64,000 bases of DNA, taken from Moorena sp. SIOASIH (GTDB lineage Bacteria; Cyanobacteriota; Cyanobacteriia; Cyanobacteriales; Coleofasciculaceae). Numbering within the stretch: the stretch's first letter is position 1; each line of letters begins with the position of its first letter. The DNA is taken from the NCBI RefSeq assembly GCF_010671925.1, contig NZ_JAAHIH010000004.1, positions 979,234-1,043,233 on the forward strand, in the 5' to 3' direction. Under the pieces are notes generated by a model. The model searched no databases. It had not been told where the DNA came from and saw only the letters and a list, made by a program, of their open reading frames with translations. Positions 8,864 to 17,733 of this stretch are shown piece after piece. Both the position numbers and the translations under genes were made by a program.

Positions 8864-10489
8864 CTATTTCTGAAACATCTTGAGCATGCGTTGGGTGACT
8901 AGGAAGCCACCGGAGATGTTGATGGTTCCAACTAAAATTGCGATCGCACCCAGAATGGTAGTGGGTGAGGTAGCTGCGCCGGAAATTTGCAGCATTCCAC
9001 CAATGATGATGATGCCGCTAATGGCATTAGTAACACTCATCAAGGGGGTGTGCAGGGCTGGTTTTACGTTCCAGATCACTTGCCAGCCTACGAAGCAGGC
9101 CAGGATAAATACCGTGAAGTGGGAGAGGAAAGAAGGTGGTGCTCCGATTCCCAAGCCAATTAGGGCGAGTCCCACTAACACTGGCCAGAGCAAGCCCATG
9201 ATACTCTTTGATTTCTTGGTCTCTGGCACAGACTGCTCTTGAGTTGCCGCAGTCTGGGGTTCCGGTGCCGGTTTGGGAGGTGCTGGAGGTGTAGGCCGCT
9301 TGGGTGGGGGCCAGGTTACATCCCCAGCGTTTAGCACTAAGGCTCCCCGAACCACTTCATCCTCCATATCGACACGGTAATTTTCACTACCACCCATGTC
9401 CTTGAGGAGATGACAAAGGTTGGTGCCATAGAGTTGGCTAGATTGAGTTGCCATACGGCTGGGTAGGTCAGTTAATCCAATGATGGTCACACCTTTGTAT
9501 TTGTAGACCTCATTGGCTTTGCTCACCTCACAGTTGCCCCCTTGCTCAGCTGCCATATCGACAACCACTGAGCCTTCTTTCATACTCGCTACCATTTCCT
9601 CAGTGATCAGTAGCGGCGCTTTTTTACCGGGGATCAGGGCAGTGGTGATGATGATGTCCACTTCTTTAGCCTGTGCGGCGAACAATGCCATCTCCGCCTC
9701 GATGAACTCTTTACTCATCACCTTGGCATAGCCCCCAGATCCTGTACCGTCTTCTTTGAAGTCCAGTTCCAGAAACTCTCCCCCCATGCTCTCCACTTGT
9801 TCCTTAACCACGGGGCGGGTATCGAAGGCGCGCACAACAGCACCCAGACCTTTAGCGGTACCAATAGCAGCTAGTCCAGCTACCCCAGCACCAATCACCA
9901 ACACTTTAGCTGGGGGAACTTTCCCCGCTGCAGTAATTTGCCCAGTAAAGAAGCGACCAAAGTTATTGGCTGCCTCAATCACAGCCCGGTAACCAGCAAT
10001 ATTGGCCATAGAACTGAGGGCATCCATCTTTTGGGCCCTAGTGATGCGAGGTACCGCATCCATAGCCAACACTGTAGCCTTACGGCTTGACAGTTGTTCC
10101 AGCAGTTCTTGGTTTTGGGCTGGCCAGATAAAGCTGATTAAAGTGCCATTTTCCGATAGCAACTCAGACTCATGTTTGTTTAGAGTGGGATGCATCTGAG
10201 GGGGACGCACTTTTAGAACAATATCTGCCTCTGACCAAAGGCTATTCGCATCAGGGATGATTTGGCATTCTGCTTGTTCGTAAGCATGGTCAGGAAAATT
10301 AGCTGCCTCTCCTGCTCCGGATTCAATTAGCACATCAAAGCCAAGTTTCTGGAGCACCTTTGCTGTATCCGGTGTAGCAGCTACCCGGCATTCACCTGGG
10401 TAAATTTCTTTCGGGATACCAACCTTCATGCGAGTTTTGGTTGGCTGTAAATCTAACGTTTCAGCCTCTTTGGGAATGGCTAGGGTCAT
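8864..10489 (-). CDS. pntA: NAD(P) transhydrogenase, alpha subunit (undivided)
   Basis: A 541-residue PntA. Residues 20-400 form the NAD(H)-binding domain I, with MKVGIPKEIYPGECRVA (21-37), the Rossmann loop VLVIGAGVAGLAAIGTAKG and RAFDTRPVVKEQVESMGG. A Pro/Ala-rich linker (PPPKRPTPPAPPKP) leads to four C-terminal hydrophobic helices that join PntB in the proton channel. Many bacteria split this gene in two; here it is one piece. ATG at 10489 follows GGAGAG at good spacing. The last codons end a few bases from the repeat array that separates it from pntB. Confidence 0.95.
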   Translation of the reverse strand: MTLAIPKEAETLDLQPTKTRMKVGIPKEIYPGECRVAATPDTAKVLQKLGFDVLIESGAGEAANFPDHAYEQAECQIIPDANSLWSEADIVLKVRPPQMHPTLNKHESELLSENGTLISFIWPAQNQELLEQLSSRKATVLAMDAVPRITRAQKMDALSSMANIAGYRAVIEAANNFGRFFTGQITAAGKVPPAKVLVIGAGVAGLAAIGTAKGLGAVVRAFDTRPVVKEQVESMGGEFLELDFKEDGTGSGGYAKVMSKEFIEAEMALFAAQAKEVDIIITTALIPGKKAPLLITEEMVASMKEGSVVVDMAAEQGGNCEVSKANEVYKYKGVTIIGLTDLPSRMATQSSQLYGTNLCHLLKDMGGSENYRVDMEDEVVRGALVLNAGDVTWPPPKRPTPPAPPKPAPEPQTAATQEQSVPETKKSKSIMGLLWPVLVGLALIGLGIGAPPSFLSHFTVFILACFVGWQVIWNVKPALHTPLMSVTNAISGIIIIGGMLQISGAATSPTTILGAIAILVGTINISGGFLVTQRMLKMFQK

Positions 10490-11619
<1,130 letters not shown>

Positions 11620-12153
11620 ATGCTATCCACACAATCTTCCATCAAACGTCTGATTTCCGCGATCGCATTAGCTGGTTGTGTCTTGACCGGGCTATCGGTT
11701 CGGAGCTTAGCCCAGAGTAATCCCGGATTGGTACTCTGGAGTGGTGTTAAGCGGGAAAATATCCTGAGATATCACCTAGATTTCAACGGTGCCCCCAATT
11801 ACTGGGATCGTTACCGCTTGAGGATTCCCAAGAAGAAAATGGAATTGGGAGTCGCTCAGTTTTCTATTTCTTATCCAGATTACTACGATGGTAAGTTCGA
11901 CGTGGACAAAATTGAGGTGCGCGTTGACGGTAAATCCCTCCCGGTCTCTGAAGTAGTCTGGGACAAAGAAAATTATAGCGTTCAGATTTACATGGAAGAG
12001 GCAGTTCCAGCCAATGAAAATGTGGAATTAGTATTTTCCAATGTCAAAAACCCTGATGGGGGTACTTATTACTTCGTTTGTTATGTCTTAACCCCTGGTG
12101 ATATTCCACTACCCCGTTATCTCGGTACTTGGATTGTTAGTATTGGTCGTTAA
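11620..12153 (+). CDS. Exported DUF2808 domain protein
   Basis: A 177-residue protein with a clear Sec signal peptide (basic start, hydrophobic stretch LISAIALAGCVLTGLSV, cut near LAQS at about 32-33). The mature part has the DUF2808 look found in cyanobacteria: RYHLDFNGAPNYWDRYRLRI, then GVAQFSISYPDYYDGKFD and TYYFVCYVLTPGD near the end. Function is not established; it is likely a soluble periplasmic or outer-layer protein. It is a single gene, preceded by AT-rich sequence. Confidence 0.8.
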   Translation: MLSTQSSIKRLISAIALAGCVLTGLSVRSLAQSNPGLVLWSGVKRENILRYHLDFNGAPNYWDRYRLRIPKKKMELGVAQFSISYPDYYDGKFDVDKIEVRVDGKSLPVSEVVWDKENYSVQIYMEEAVPANENVELVFSNVKNPDGGTYYFVCYVLTPGDIPLPRYLGTWIVSIGR

Positions 12154-12406
12154 TCTATTGTAGTTCTGAATTGGGTGAGATAAATCGTCCTAGGTTTTAG
12201 GGAGCAGGGAGTAGGGAGTAGGGAGTAGGGGAAAGAGTGTTGGTTTTCCGGTGTAGGGTAACCGTCACCCCGTCATAGCCTCTCCCCATCTCCCCAAAGC
12301 GCCCCCATTCAGAATTTAAATCGGTGACAGCTTATTCCCACTCTCCTCCTCACTACACCTGCCATACCCCCTTATTGATTAGACCTCCCAGAAAAACTAG
12401 CGAAGT
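12154..12406. other. Spacer with GGGAGTAGGGAGTAG microrepeats
   Basis: Tandem GGGAGTA units (about 12199-12230) and pyrimidine-rich CCCCATCTCCCC sequence. No gene is visible. Confidence 0.6.
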
Positions 12407-12649
12407 CTATTGATCGCTTGTGCTAATTTGATTTGTTTTTGATTTGTTTGTGATTTCCCTTTTGTCTACATCAGTGAATATTTCGAGTCCCTTGGGAGTA
12501 GCCTTTAGGTGAAAAAGGTACCGACCGTTGATCATATAGATTGTGGTGATAGCTCCTATAGCAAAGATCAGGACTCCACAGAGCGGTAAGGTAATTTGCC
12601 AAACTGGGAAGTTGTGCTTACTTGGTTTTTTCTGTTGATTCTTTAACAT
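12407..12649 (-). CDS. Small hypothetical protein with one membrane helix
   Basis: An 80-residue frame: a lysine-rich N-terminus, one membrane segment (ITLPLCGVLIFAIGAITTIYMI, about 19-40), then a charged tail ending NQISTSDQ. Not recognised. No strong ribosome-binding site is seen before ATG 12649. It points away from the neighbouring IscB unit. It may be a real small membrane protein, but the support is only length and amphipathic layout. Confidence 0.45.
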   Translation of the reverse strand: MLKNQQKKPSKHNFPVWQITLPLCGVLIFAIGAITTIYMINGRYLFHLKATPKGLEIFTDVDKREITNKSKTNQISTSDQ

Positions 12650-12675
12650 AGTGATTGAGCACTTAAAGACGACTC

Positions 12676-12900
12676 TTCGTTAAAGCCTGGTAATTCCCGG
12701 CAAGTTCCGGGATTACCTAGCGAAGATGCAGACTAAGGATTAATTTCCTACGTTGGTTTGGTCATGACACCCAGGAGTGAACTCCAGCTCCTGGCTCTGT
12801 CGCTAACTATTAAGAAAAGGCAAAATGTGTAGTTAGCCTAACAAGCCGCTCCAACATTGTCGAGGAACACGTTACCGATTTGAGCTGCACTAAAAATGCA
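12676..12900 (+). ncRNA. Presumed omega RNA of the IscB element
   Basis: IscB systems carry their guide RNA scaffold just upstream of iscB, about 200 nt long. This spacer has the expected structure: hairpin GGTAATTCCCGG/CCGGGATTACC (12689-12717), hairpin CCAGGAG/CTCCTGG (12771-12794), and hairpin GCTAACTA/TAGTTAGC (12802-12837), ending at the iscB start. By the family rule the guide would be the bases just 5' of the scaffold, around 12660-12680. Exact ends cannot be set by eye. Confidence 0.6.
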
Positions 12901-14179
12901 AAATTATGTATTCGTCATAGACACAAACAAACAACCATTAAACCCGATTTCCCCAAAGAAAGCCCGCCGATTGTTGGACAAAGGGAAAGCTGCGGTTTTC
13001 AGGATGTATCCATTTACGATCATCCTGAAGACTGCGATCTCAGCTCCGACTATCTCACCAAGTCAAATCAAGATAGATCCCGGGAGTAAGACGACTGGGT
13101 TTGCTCTAGTCCAAAACGGCCAAGTTATTTGGGCGATGGAGTTAGAACATAGAGGATCACTCATTAAGAAAAAACTAGAATCTAGAAGTGCCGTTAGGCG
13201 TGGGAGACGTAACCGCAATACTCGTTACAGAAAGCCAAGATTCCTCAATCACAAGCCTTCATTGGGTTGGATCGCTCCTAGTTTAGAGCATAGGGTCTTG
13301 ACTACTGAAACCTGGGTCAAAAGGCTGATCAAGTTTTGTCCAGTTGATGAGATTTGGATTGAAAGAGTTAAGTTTGACACCCAAAAAATGCAGAATCCCG
13401 AAGTTAGTGGCGTCGAGTACCAACAAGGAAATTTAGCAGGGTACGAAGTGAGGGAGTATTTGCTTGAGAAGTGGGGAAGGGAATGTGCTTATTGTGGCAA
13501 GCAAAATACCCCCCTACAGATTGAGCATATTCATCCAAAATCCAAGGGTGGAAGCGATAGAGTTAGTAATCTTTGTCTGGCTTGCGAGAAATGCAATCAG
13601 AAAAAAGGAAATAAACCTATAGAGGAATTCCTAACTTTGAAACCAGACTTGTTGCGGAAGATCCTAGCCATTGCCAAACAGCCATTAACAGATGCAGCGG
13701 CAATGAATACAACTCGGAACAAGATACTCAAGGCTCTTAAAGCTATAAAACCTGTAGCTACTGGTACAGGTGCTCAGACAAAATACAACCGGACGAGGCT
13801 GAGATTACCTAAGCAACATTGGATTGATGCTGCTTGTGTTGGAAACCTCAAAACTCTGACATTGAGGACATCTCAGCCACTATTGGTTACCTGCAAAGGA
13901 CACGGTGGTAGACAAAAAGCTGCACTCAACAAATATGGCTATCCGATCAGGCACAACCCACTTAGGCCAATTAAGGGTTGGATTACTGGGGACATTGCTA
14001 AGCATCAGAAATTGGGGATAGGTAAAGTAACCCCCAGAAGTAGGGGAAGTTTTGGATTTACTCCTCTAGGGGAGAAGGGTTACAAGAGTTGTAAACCTCA
14101 AGACATATCAGCGGTACATAGAAAAGATGGATATACCTACAGGTTCTGCAAGAATCTGCCAGGTTTTGCCTGGAAATAA
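12896..14179 (+). CDS. iscB: IscB RNA-guided HNH endonuclease
   Basis: A 427-residue IscB, relative of the Cas9 ancestor. N-terminal PLMP-like segment with PLNP, then RuvC-I IKIDPGSKT (D61), an arginine-rich bridge helix SAVRRGRRNRNTRYRKPRFL (about 98-117), RuvC-II IWIERVKFD (E156), an HNH domain with CAYCGKQ, IEHIHPKSKGG (H211) and VSNLCLACEKCN (N225), and RuvC-III HWIDAACVG (H308, D311). All nuclease residues I can name are present, so it looks intact. No tnpA transposase is adjacent, so the element cannot move without outside help. The C-terminal 100 residues, rich in Lys and Gly, fit the target-interaction domain. Confidence 0.92.
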   Translation: MQNYVFVIDTNKQPLNPISPKKARRLLDKGKAAVFRMYPFTIILKTAISAPTISPSQIKIDPGSKTTGFALVQNGQVIWAMELEHRGSLIKKKLESRSAVRRGRRNRNTRYRKPRFLNHKPSLGWIAPSLEHRVLTTETWVKRLIKFCPVDEIWIERVKFDTQKMQNPEVSGVEYQQGNLAGYEVREYLLEKWGRECAYCGKQNTPLQIEHIHPKSKGGSDRVSNLCLACEKCNQKKGNKPIEEFLTLKPDLLRKILAIAKQPLTDAAAMNTTRNKILKALKAIKPVATGTGAQTKYNRTRLRLPKQHWIDAACVGNLKTLTLRTSQPLLVTCKGHGGRQKAALNKYGYPIRHNPLRPIKGWITGDIAKHQKLGIGKVTPRSRGSFGFTPLGEKGYKSCKPQDISAVHRKDGYTYRFCKNLPGFAWK

Positions 14180-14573
14180 TACTCCTAAACTTTCCTGTTG
14201 GAATAGCCACGATTTTCTCTTGAGTGCCTGTCTAGACGCTACAAACTATCGAACAGGCTTTCACTCAGAGTAGAATTCCTACCCCAAAGAAGTTTTGGGC
14301 AAAATTAGTAGGCATGTTCTGTTACCGCCTACTAGGAGCTTTAGAGTCTGATTACGAGGCTACATAGTTAATGTGCCGGTTCAAGGATTCTGTGACATTG
14401 ACTGGCTCATTCCTATAGAGGTGCTGCTATTCAAAATTCAACCACCCTCTTTTTTTGGGAAATTTTACCGAGAGGGTGTCACAATTTCTGACAGTTCTGC
14501 ACATATATATAGAAGAGGCAATCTGATCATTTGCGTAGCAGCCTACTGTGCTACGCCTAAAAAATAGGTCGTC
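14180..14573. other. Spacer after iscB with two hairpins
   Basis: CCCAAAGAAGTTTTGGG (about 14283-14299) and TAGTAGGC/GCCTACTA (14306-14334) can form hairpins and may mark the right end of the IscB element. No T-tract follows, so they are not typical terminators. A 64-codon frame at 14373-14567 is not supported. Confidence 0.5.
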
Positions 14574-14859
14574 TCTTTAAGCTGAGGGGGTGACATGTAA
14601 GCTTAAATCCTTACTGGGTAATACGTTCAGCCGATATGTTACTTCAGGTGCGCTTTCCGTTGGCGAATTAAATTCGCCACGGGTCGCACCTGAAAGATAC
14701 ATGGTGTTTTGGACTGACCTTGGACGTAATTATCAGAGTTTGAGCTTCCAGAACATCAAAGTAGGGTCAATTTGTGAGTTTATCTTTGCTAAGATAACTG
14801 GCCTCAAAGCCTTATATAATAGGCTTTTCAGGGCTCATGTCACCCCCTCAGCTCTTTAA
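14574..14859. mobile_element. MITE-like element with terminal inverted repeats and 7-bp target duplication
   Basis: Perfect 17-bp inverted repeats GCTGAGGGGGTGACATG (14581-14597) and its complement (14836-14852) enclose 272 bp with no credible gene. The direct repeat TCTTTAA flanks both sides (14574-14580 and 14853-14859). This is what a non-autonomous DNA transposon with a 7-bp target duplication looks like. No matching transposase is in the window. A palindromic AGGTGCG repeat (14646-14691) lies inside it. Confidence 0.8.
14646..14691. repeat. AGGTGCG...CGCACCT palindromic repeat, copy 1
   Basis: Ends AGGTGCG and CGCACCT, with an inner palindrome GGCGAATTAAATTCGCC. Related copies are at 42080-42126 and 54524-54571. 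This copy sits inside the MITE-like element. Confidence 0.65.
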
Positions 14860-15128
14860 GTAGTCAATAGCGCTAGCTATTACTCGCAAAACAAATCCTA
14901 AAATAGGAGACACTGTCCCATGCAAAAAGTAAATTATCCACCAAAACTTACCCGTAACGTAGAGGAACATTTTCAAACCACAAATAATCAAAAAATTATG
15001 ATTATTTTTAATGTTTTCATATAAAAATAATATATTTAGTTATATAAAGTACTTTTATTATAGGTTTGAGGGAGTAGTAAAAAGTGGCAATAATTGAATG
15101 TATATTATAAGTAATAAAAACGGTATAA
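14860..15128. other. AT-rich spacer
   Basis: Strongly AT-rich, with TATATAAAGT and TAATAATATATTTAG-type stretches. It probably holds the promoter of the sigma-like gene; no gene is seen. Confidence 0.5.
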
Positions 15129-15734
15129 ATGACTGTATAAAAAACCTTAAATCCTAGGGACAAGTTTGAATCAGCGGTTAAACATTTATTTAACCAAACT
15201 TATTCAGAAACTAAGGAAGCAACATCTTATGCTGCATTATTTAACGGAATAAATAAAAAACTACGGCAATTTAATTTTCCGGATGACCAAATATACGAGG
15301 TAATTAATGAAACCTATTTACGGGGAATAAAACTCCTAGAATCAGGGCAAGAGATTAAAAACCCTAGAGCCTGGATTAGGAAGACTTCGTTAAATGTCAT
15401 CCGTGAGATGAGCCGGAAACAAAAAAAAGAGCAATTATGGGACTCTAATTTAATAGAGCATCAAATAGCACCAGAAGACAGCCATAGCCTTTGCTCAGAA
15501 AACTCTGAAGATGAAGACTTAAGGCTGCTGGAGCTAGCCCTTAAAAAGTTAGACCCAAAGGACTCCAAACTAATCGTCTTACGGGAAATAGAAGGCTTGT
15601 CTTGGAGACAAGTAGTAAACCATCTAGCTTCTAAGGGAGAATATATTACTGAGGCGTCTGCCAGACAGCGAGGTAAACGTGCCCTAAAGCGTTTACGTAA
15701 TATCTTTTTTGAGCTTAATAATCATCATCAGTAA
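15129..15734 (+). pseudogene. Sigma-70-like factor with an early in-frame stop or frameshift
   Basis: The frame is open from 15141 to the TAA at 15732-15734 (197 residues) but contains no ATG, GTG or TTG until ATG 15408. The only upstream in-frame ATG (15129) meets TAA at codon 4. The open part reads as a whole small sigma factor: region-2-like DDQIYEVINETYLRG and NPRAWIRKTSLNVIREMSR, then region-4-like LKKLDPKDSKLIVLREIEGLSW with helix-turn-helix ASARQRGKRALKRLR. Starting at 15408 would drop region 2. An A6 run lies at 15139-15144; losing one A would join it to an ATG at 15098. Either a broken gene or expression by slippage. Confidence 0.7.
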
Positions 15735-15775
15735 ACAAAATATTATGATTAGCTATAGCTAATTAGGGTGCGTAA

Positions 15776-15815
15776 AACGCTTGGTTGCATTCCTGATATG
15801 ATTGTCCCAAGCGTT
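15776..15815. other. Hairpin after the sigma-like gene
   Basis: AACGCTTGG (15776-15784) pairs with CCAAGCGTT (15807-15815). It is followed by an A-run on the plus strand rather than T, so it is a poor terminator in either direction. Confidence 0.5.
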
Positions 15816-15899
15816 ATTAAAAAAAAATAAATAGCTAATTTTTATAAATTTATCCAATTATTAAAGCCTGTAAATAAGGATAAATTACCAATAAATCAA

Positions 15900-16166
15900 A
15901 TGTCAACCAAAAACACAAAAAAAAAAATTAAATTAGCAGAAGAGTATCGCCAGTTAATAGCTCTTCCGGTTTTGTCTGAATTAGAGGCAAATCGGATGGC
16001 AGAAATCCTAGAGCTAGCATATCTTGATGAATCCCTTAACTGCTTAATTGAGGAAATTGAAATGACCGAATATTTAAAACTAGAAAAGTGGAATCAAGGT
16101 CTTCGGAATTTACTGAAGGTGGTTTCAACAGAGGAGCCATCCCCAAGTACACCATGGCAGGACTAA
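15900..16166 (+). CDS. Small acidic hypothetical protein, possible partner of the sigma-like gene
   Basis: An 88-residue frame: a basic N-terminus (STKNTKKKIK), then a helical acidic stretch (LSELEANRMAEILELAYLDE, CLIEEIEMTEYLKLEK). No membrane helix or cysteine motif. It is 165 bp after the sigma-like gene on the same strand and shares its AT-rich composition. A small partner or anti-sigma function is suggested only by position. Not recognised. Confidence 0.5.
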   Translation: MSTKNTKKKIKLAEEYRQLIALPVLSELEANRMAEILELAYLDESLNCLIEEIEMTEYLKLEKWNQGLRNLLKVVSTEEPSPSTPWQD

Positions 16167-16467
16167 ACTATCTGAAGGGATATAAGCATATGCGCTACGC
16201 GCAGGCTACGCCAACAGTGGTCAGCGGTCAGTGGTCAGCCTTGTGGCACAGGCTTCCAGCCTGTGACCTAACTCATTAGCTGATAACTGATAGCTGATAA
16301 CTGATCGCTGATAGCTGATCGCTGATAGCTGATCGCTGATAGCTGATAGCTGATAACTGATCGCTTAGCTTGATAGATCACCCCTTGACATGGTATTATG
16401 AAAAGTCAGCTATAGTTGGCAATCAATCCTTCATAGTATTCCTTAATAGTATTCCTCCAGCAAACCC
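16167..16467. repeat. Intergenic GCTGATAACTGATAGCTGATC array
   Basis: From about 16195: GCGCTACGCGCAGGCTACGCC, then GTGGTCAGCGGTCAGTGGTCAG, a GGCACAGGCTTCCAGCCTGTG palindrome, and many AGCTGATAACTGATCGCTGAT units up to about 16370. The remaining bases lead into rpmH. Confidence 0.75.
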
Positions 16468-16605
16468 ATGACTCAACGCACTCTAGGCGGGACCAACCGT
16501 AAGCAAAAAAGAAAATCCGGTTTTCGTGCCCGGATGCGCACCAAAGATGGTCGCAATGTGATTAGAGCTCGCAGAAGCAAGGGACGGCGTCGTCTCTCGG
16601 TCTAG
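16468..16605 (+). CDS. rpmH: 50S ribosomal protein L34
   Basis: A 45-residue, Arg/Lys-rich protein beginning MTQRTLGGTNRKQKRKSG and ending RSKGRRRLSV, the typical bL34 sequence. It opens the conserved rpmH-rnpA-yidC neighbourhood found in cyanobacteria and most bacteria. It is shorter than usual gene-calling cut-offs but unmistakable. Confidence 0.97.
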   Translation: MTQRTLGGTNRKQKRKSGFRARMRTKDGRNVIRARRSKGRRRLSV

Positions 16606-16732
16606 TCATCCAAGCATTGATGCCGACCTGCTGCAAGTAAAAGGTAAAAGGTGAAGAAACAGCCATTTTCCCTGGCTCTTCTGCCTTTATCCTGATCAAG
16701 GCATTGACAAAATCAAGGATTAAAGTTAAGCA

Positions 16733-17140
16733 TTGGGATTGCCTCAAGCCAATCGACTTAAGCACTGGCGAGATTTTAAGCAAGTCTATCGCTCAGGTAT
16801 TCGTCGTTCAGGGCGTTACCTAACATTACGGGGCTTACAACAGAGTACTATTTCCCCGATTGCCAAAGAAACCATTGCGCCAGAAAAATCCCTACCAGAC
16901 AATCACCCTCCCTCTCGTCTTGGCATCTCCATCAGCCAAAAAGTTAGTAAGAAAGCAGTTGTTAGAAATCGGATTAAGCGGCAAATTAGAGCCGCCCTCA
17001 GGCAGTTATTACCACGCCTATCCCCCGGTTGGAAACTAGTCATAATAGTAAAACCAGAAGCTAGAGAGTGCGAATATGCACAACTTTTGAGAGAATTAGA
17101 GAAGTTGTTGGTAAAAGCAGAGGTGCTAGATGGGCATTAG
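16733..17140 (+). CDS. rnpA: Ribonuclease P protein component
   Basis: A 135-residue basic protein that assists RNase P RNA in cutting the 5' leader of tRNA precursors. The start must be TTG 16733, since an in-frame stop lies at 16727 and the family N-terminus (GLPQANRLKHWRDFKQVYRSG) begins there. The signature RNRIKRQIRAALRQLLP is present at about 84-100. AAGGA lies about 15 nt upstream. The end overlaps the next gene by 11 bp. Confidence 0.95.
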   Translation: MGLPQANRLKHWRDFKQVYRSGIRRSGRYLTLRGLQQSTISPIAKETIAPEKSLPDNHPPSRLGISISQKVSKKAVVRNRIKRQIRAALRQLLPRLSPGWKLVIIVKPEARECEYAQLLRELEKLLVKAEVLDGH

Positions 17141-17525
17141 AGAAGATGTATTTTATGAGGGTGGTCCCCACCGGGGAGATCTGATCATTAGCATATTGTT
17201 GGCATTTACGATTATATTCATACCTCTAACAGTAGCTGCTATAGTCCGGGCTCTATGGCTACGGTATCGGATTACCAGCCGCCGGATATCAATAACTGGG
17301 GGTTGGCGGGGACGCGATCGCTCAGATGTGATTTACTCTGAAGTTTCTAAGATTGCCACAGTTCCCCGTGGTATAGGAACTTGGGGAGATATTGTGGTTA
17401 CCCTAAAAGATGGTAGCCGTTTGGAAATGCGGGCAATACCCCGGTTTAGAGAAATTTACGACTACATTGCCGAACGAGCAGCAGACAAAACAGGCAAAGC
17501 CGTTAGTGCCATCAAAATGATGTAG
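17130..17525 (+). CDS. PH domain membrane protein
   Basis: A 131-residue protein: one long hydrophobic segment (LIISILLAFTIIFIPLTVAA, about 18-37), then a bacterial PH-like domain (RYRITSRRISITGGW, IVVTLKDGSRLEMRAIPRF). Its ATG lies inside the last codons of rnpA, so the two are translationally linked. Cyanobacteria commonly keep a gene of this type between rnpA and yidC; the role is unknown, perhaps linked to membrane insertion. Confidence 0.85.
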   Translation: MGIREDVFYEGGPHRGDLIISILLAFTIIFIPLTVAAIVRALWLRYRITSRRISITGGWRGRDRSDVIYSEVSKIATVPRGIGTWGDIVVTLKDGSRLEMRAIPRFREIYDYIAERAADKTGKAVSAIKMM

Positions 17526-17733
17526 ACAGAACATTGAACAGAAAACCTTGACATCGGTCACTTGCCCTGATCTAGTCTTCCCTTGCCTACATCTGGCCAC
17601 CTAAATCGGTTAAACTCCTTGATGTCAGTAGATATACCTGATAAAAGTCGGAAACCCGAACCGCATAGGGACGGAGATTAGTTACATTAGACACAGAAAA
17701 CTTTACAATAGCGCCTAGGTTAACGTCAAACGA

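Noticed and set aside
14590..14859. 89-codon frame filling the MITE
   Set aside because: No ribosome site or family resemblance; it reads across both inverted ends.
15776..15815. Terminator for the sigma-like gene
   Set aside because: Stem is good, but it is followed by A residues, not T, on the plus strand, and no T tract follows on the minus strand.
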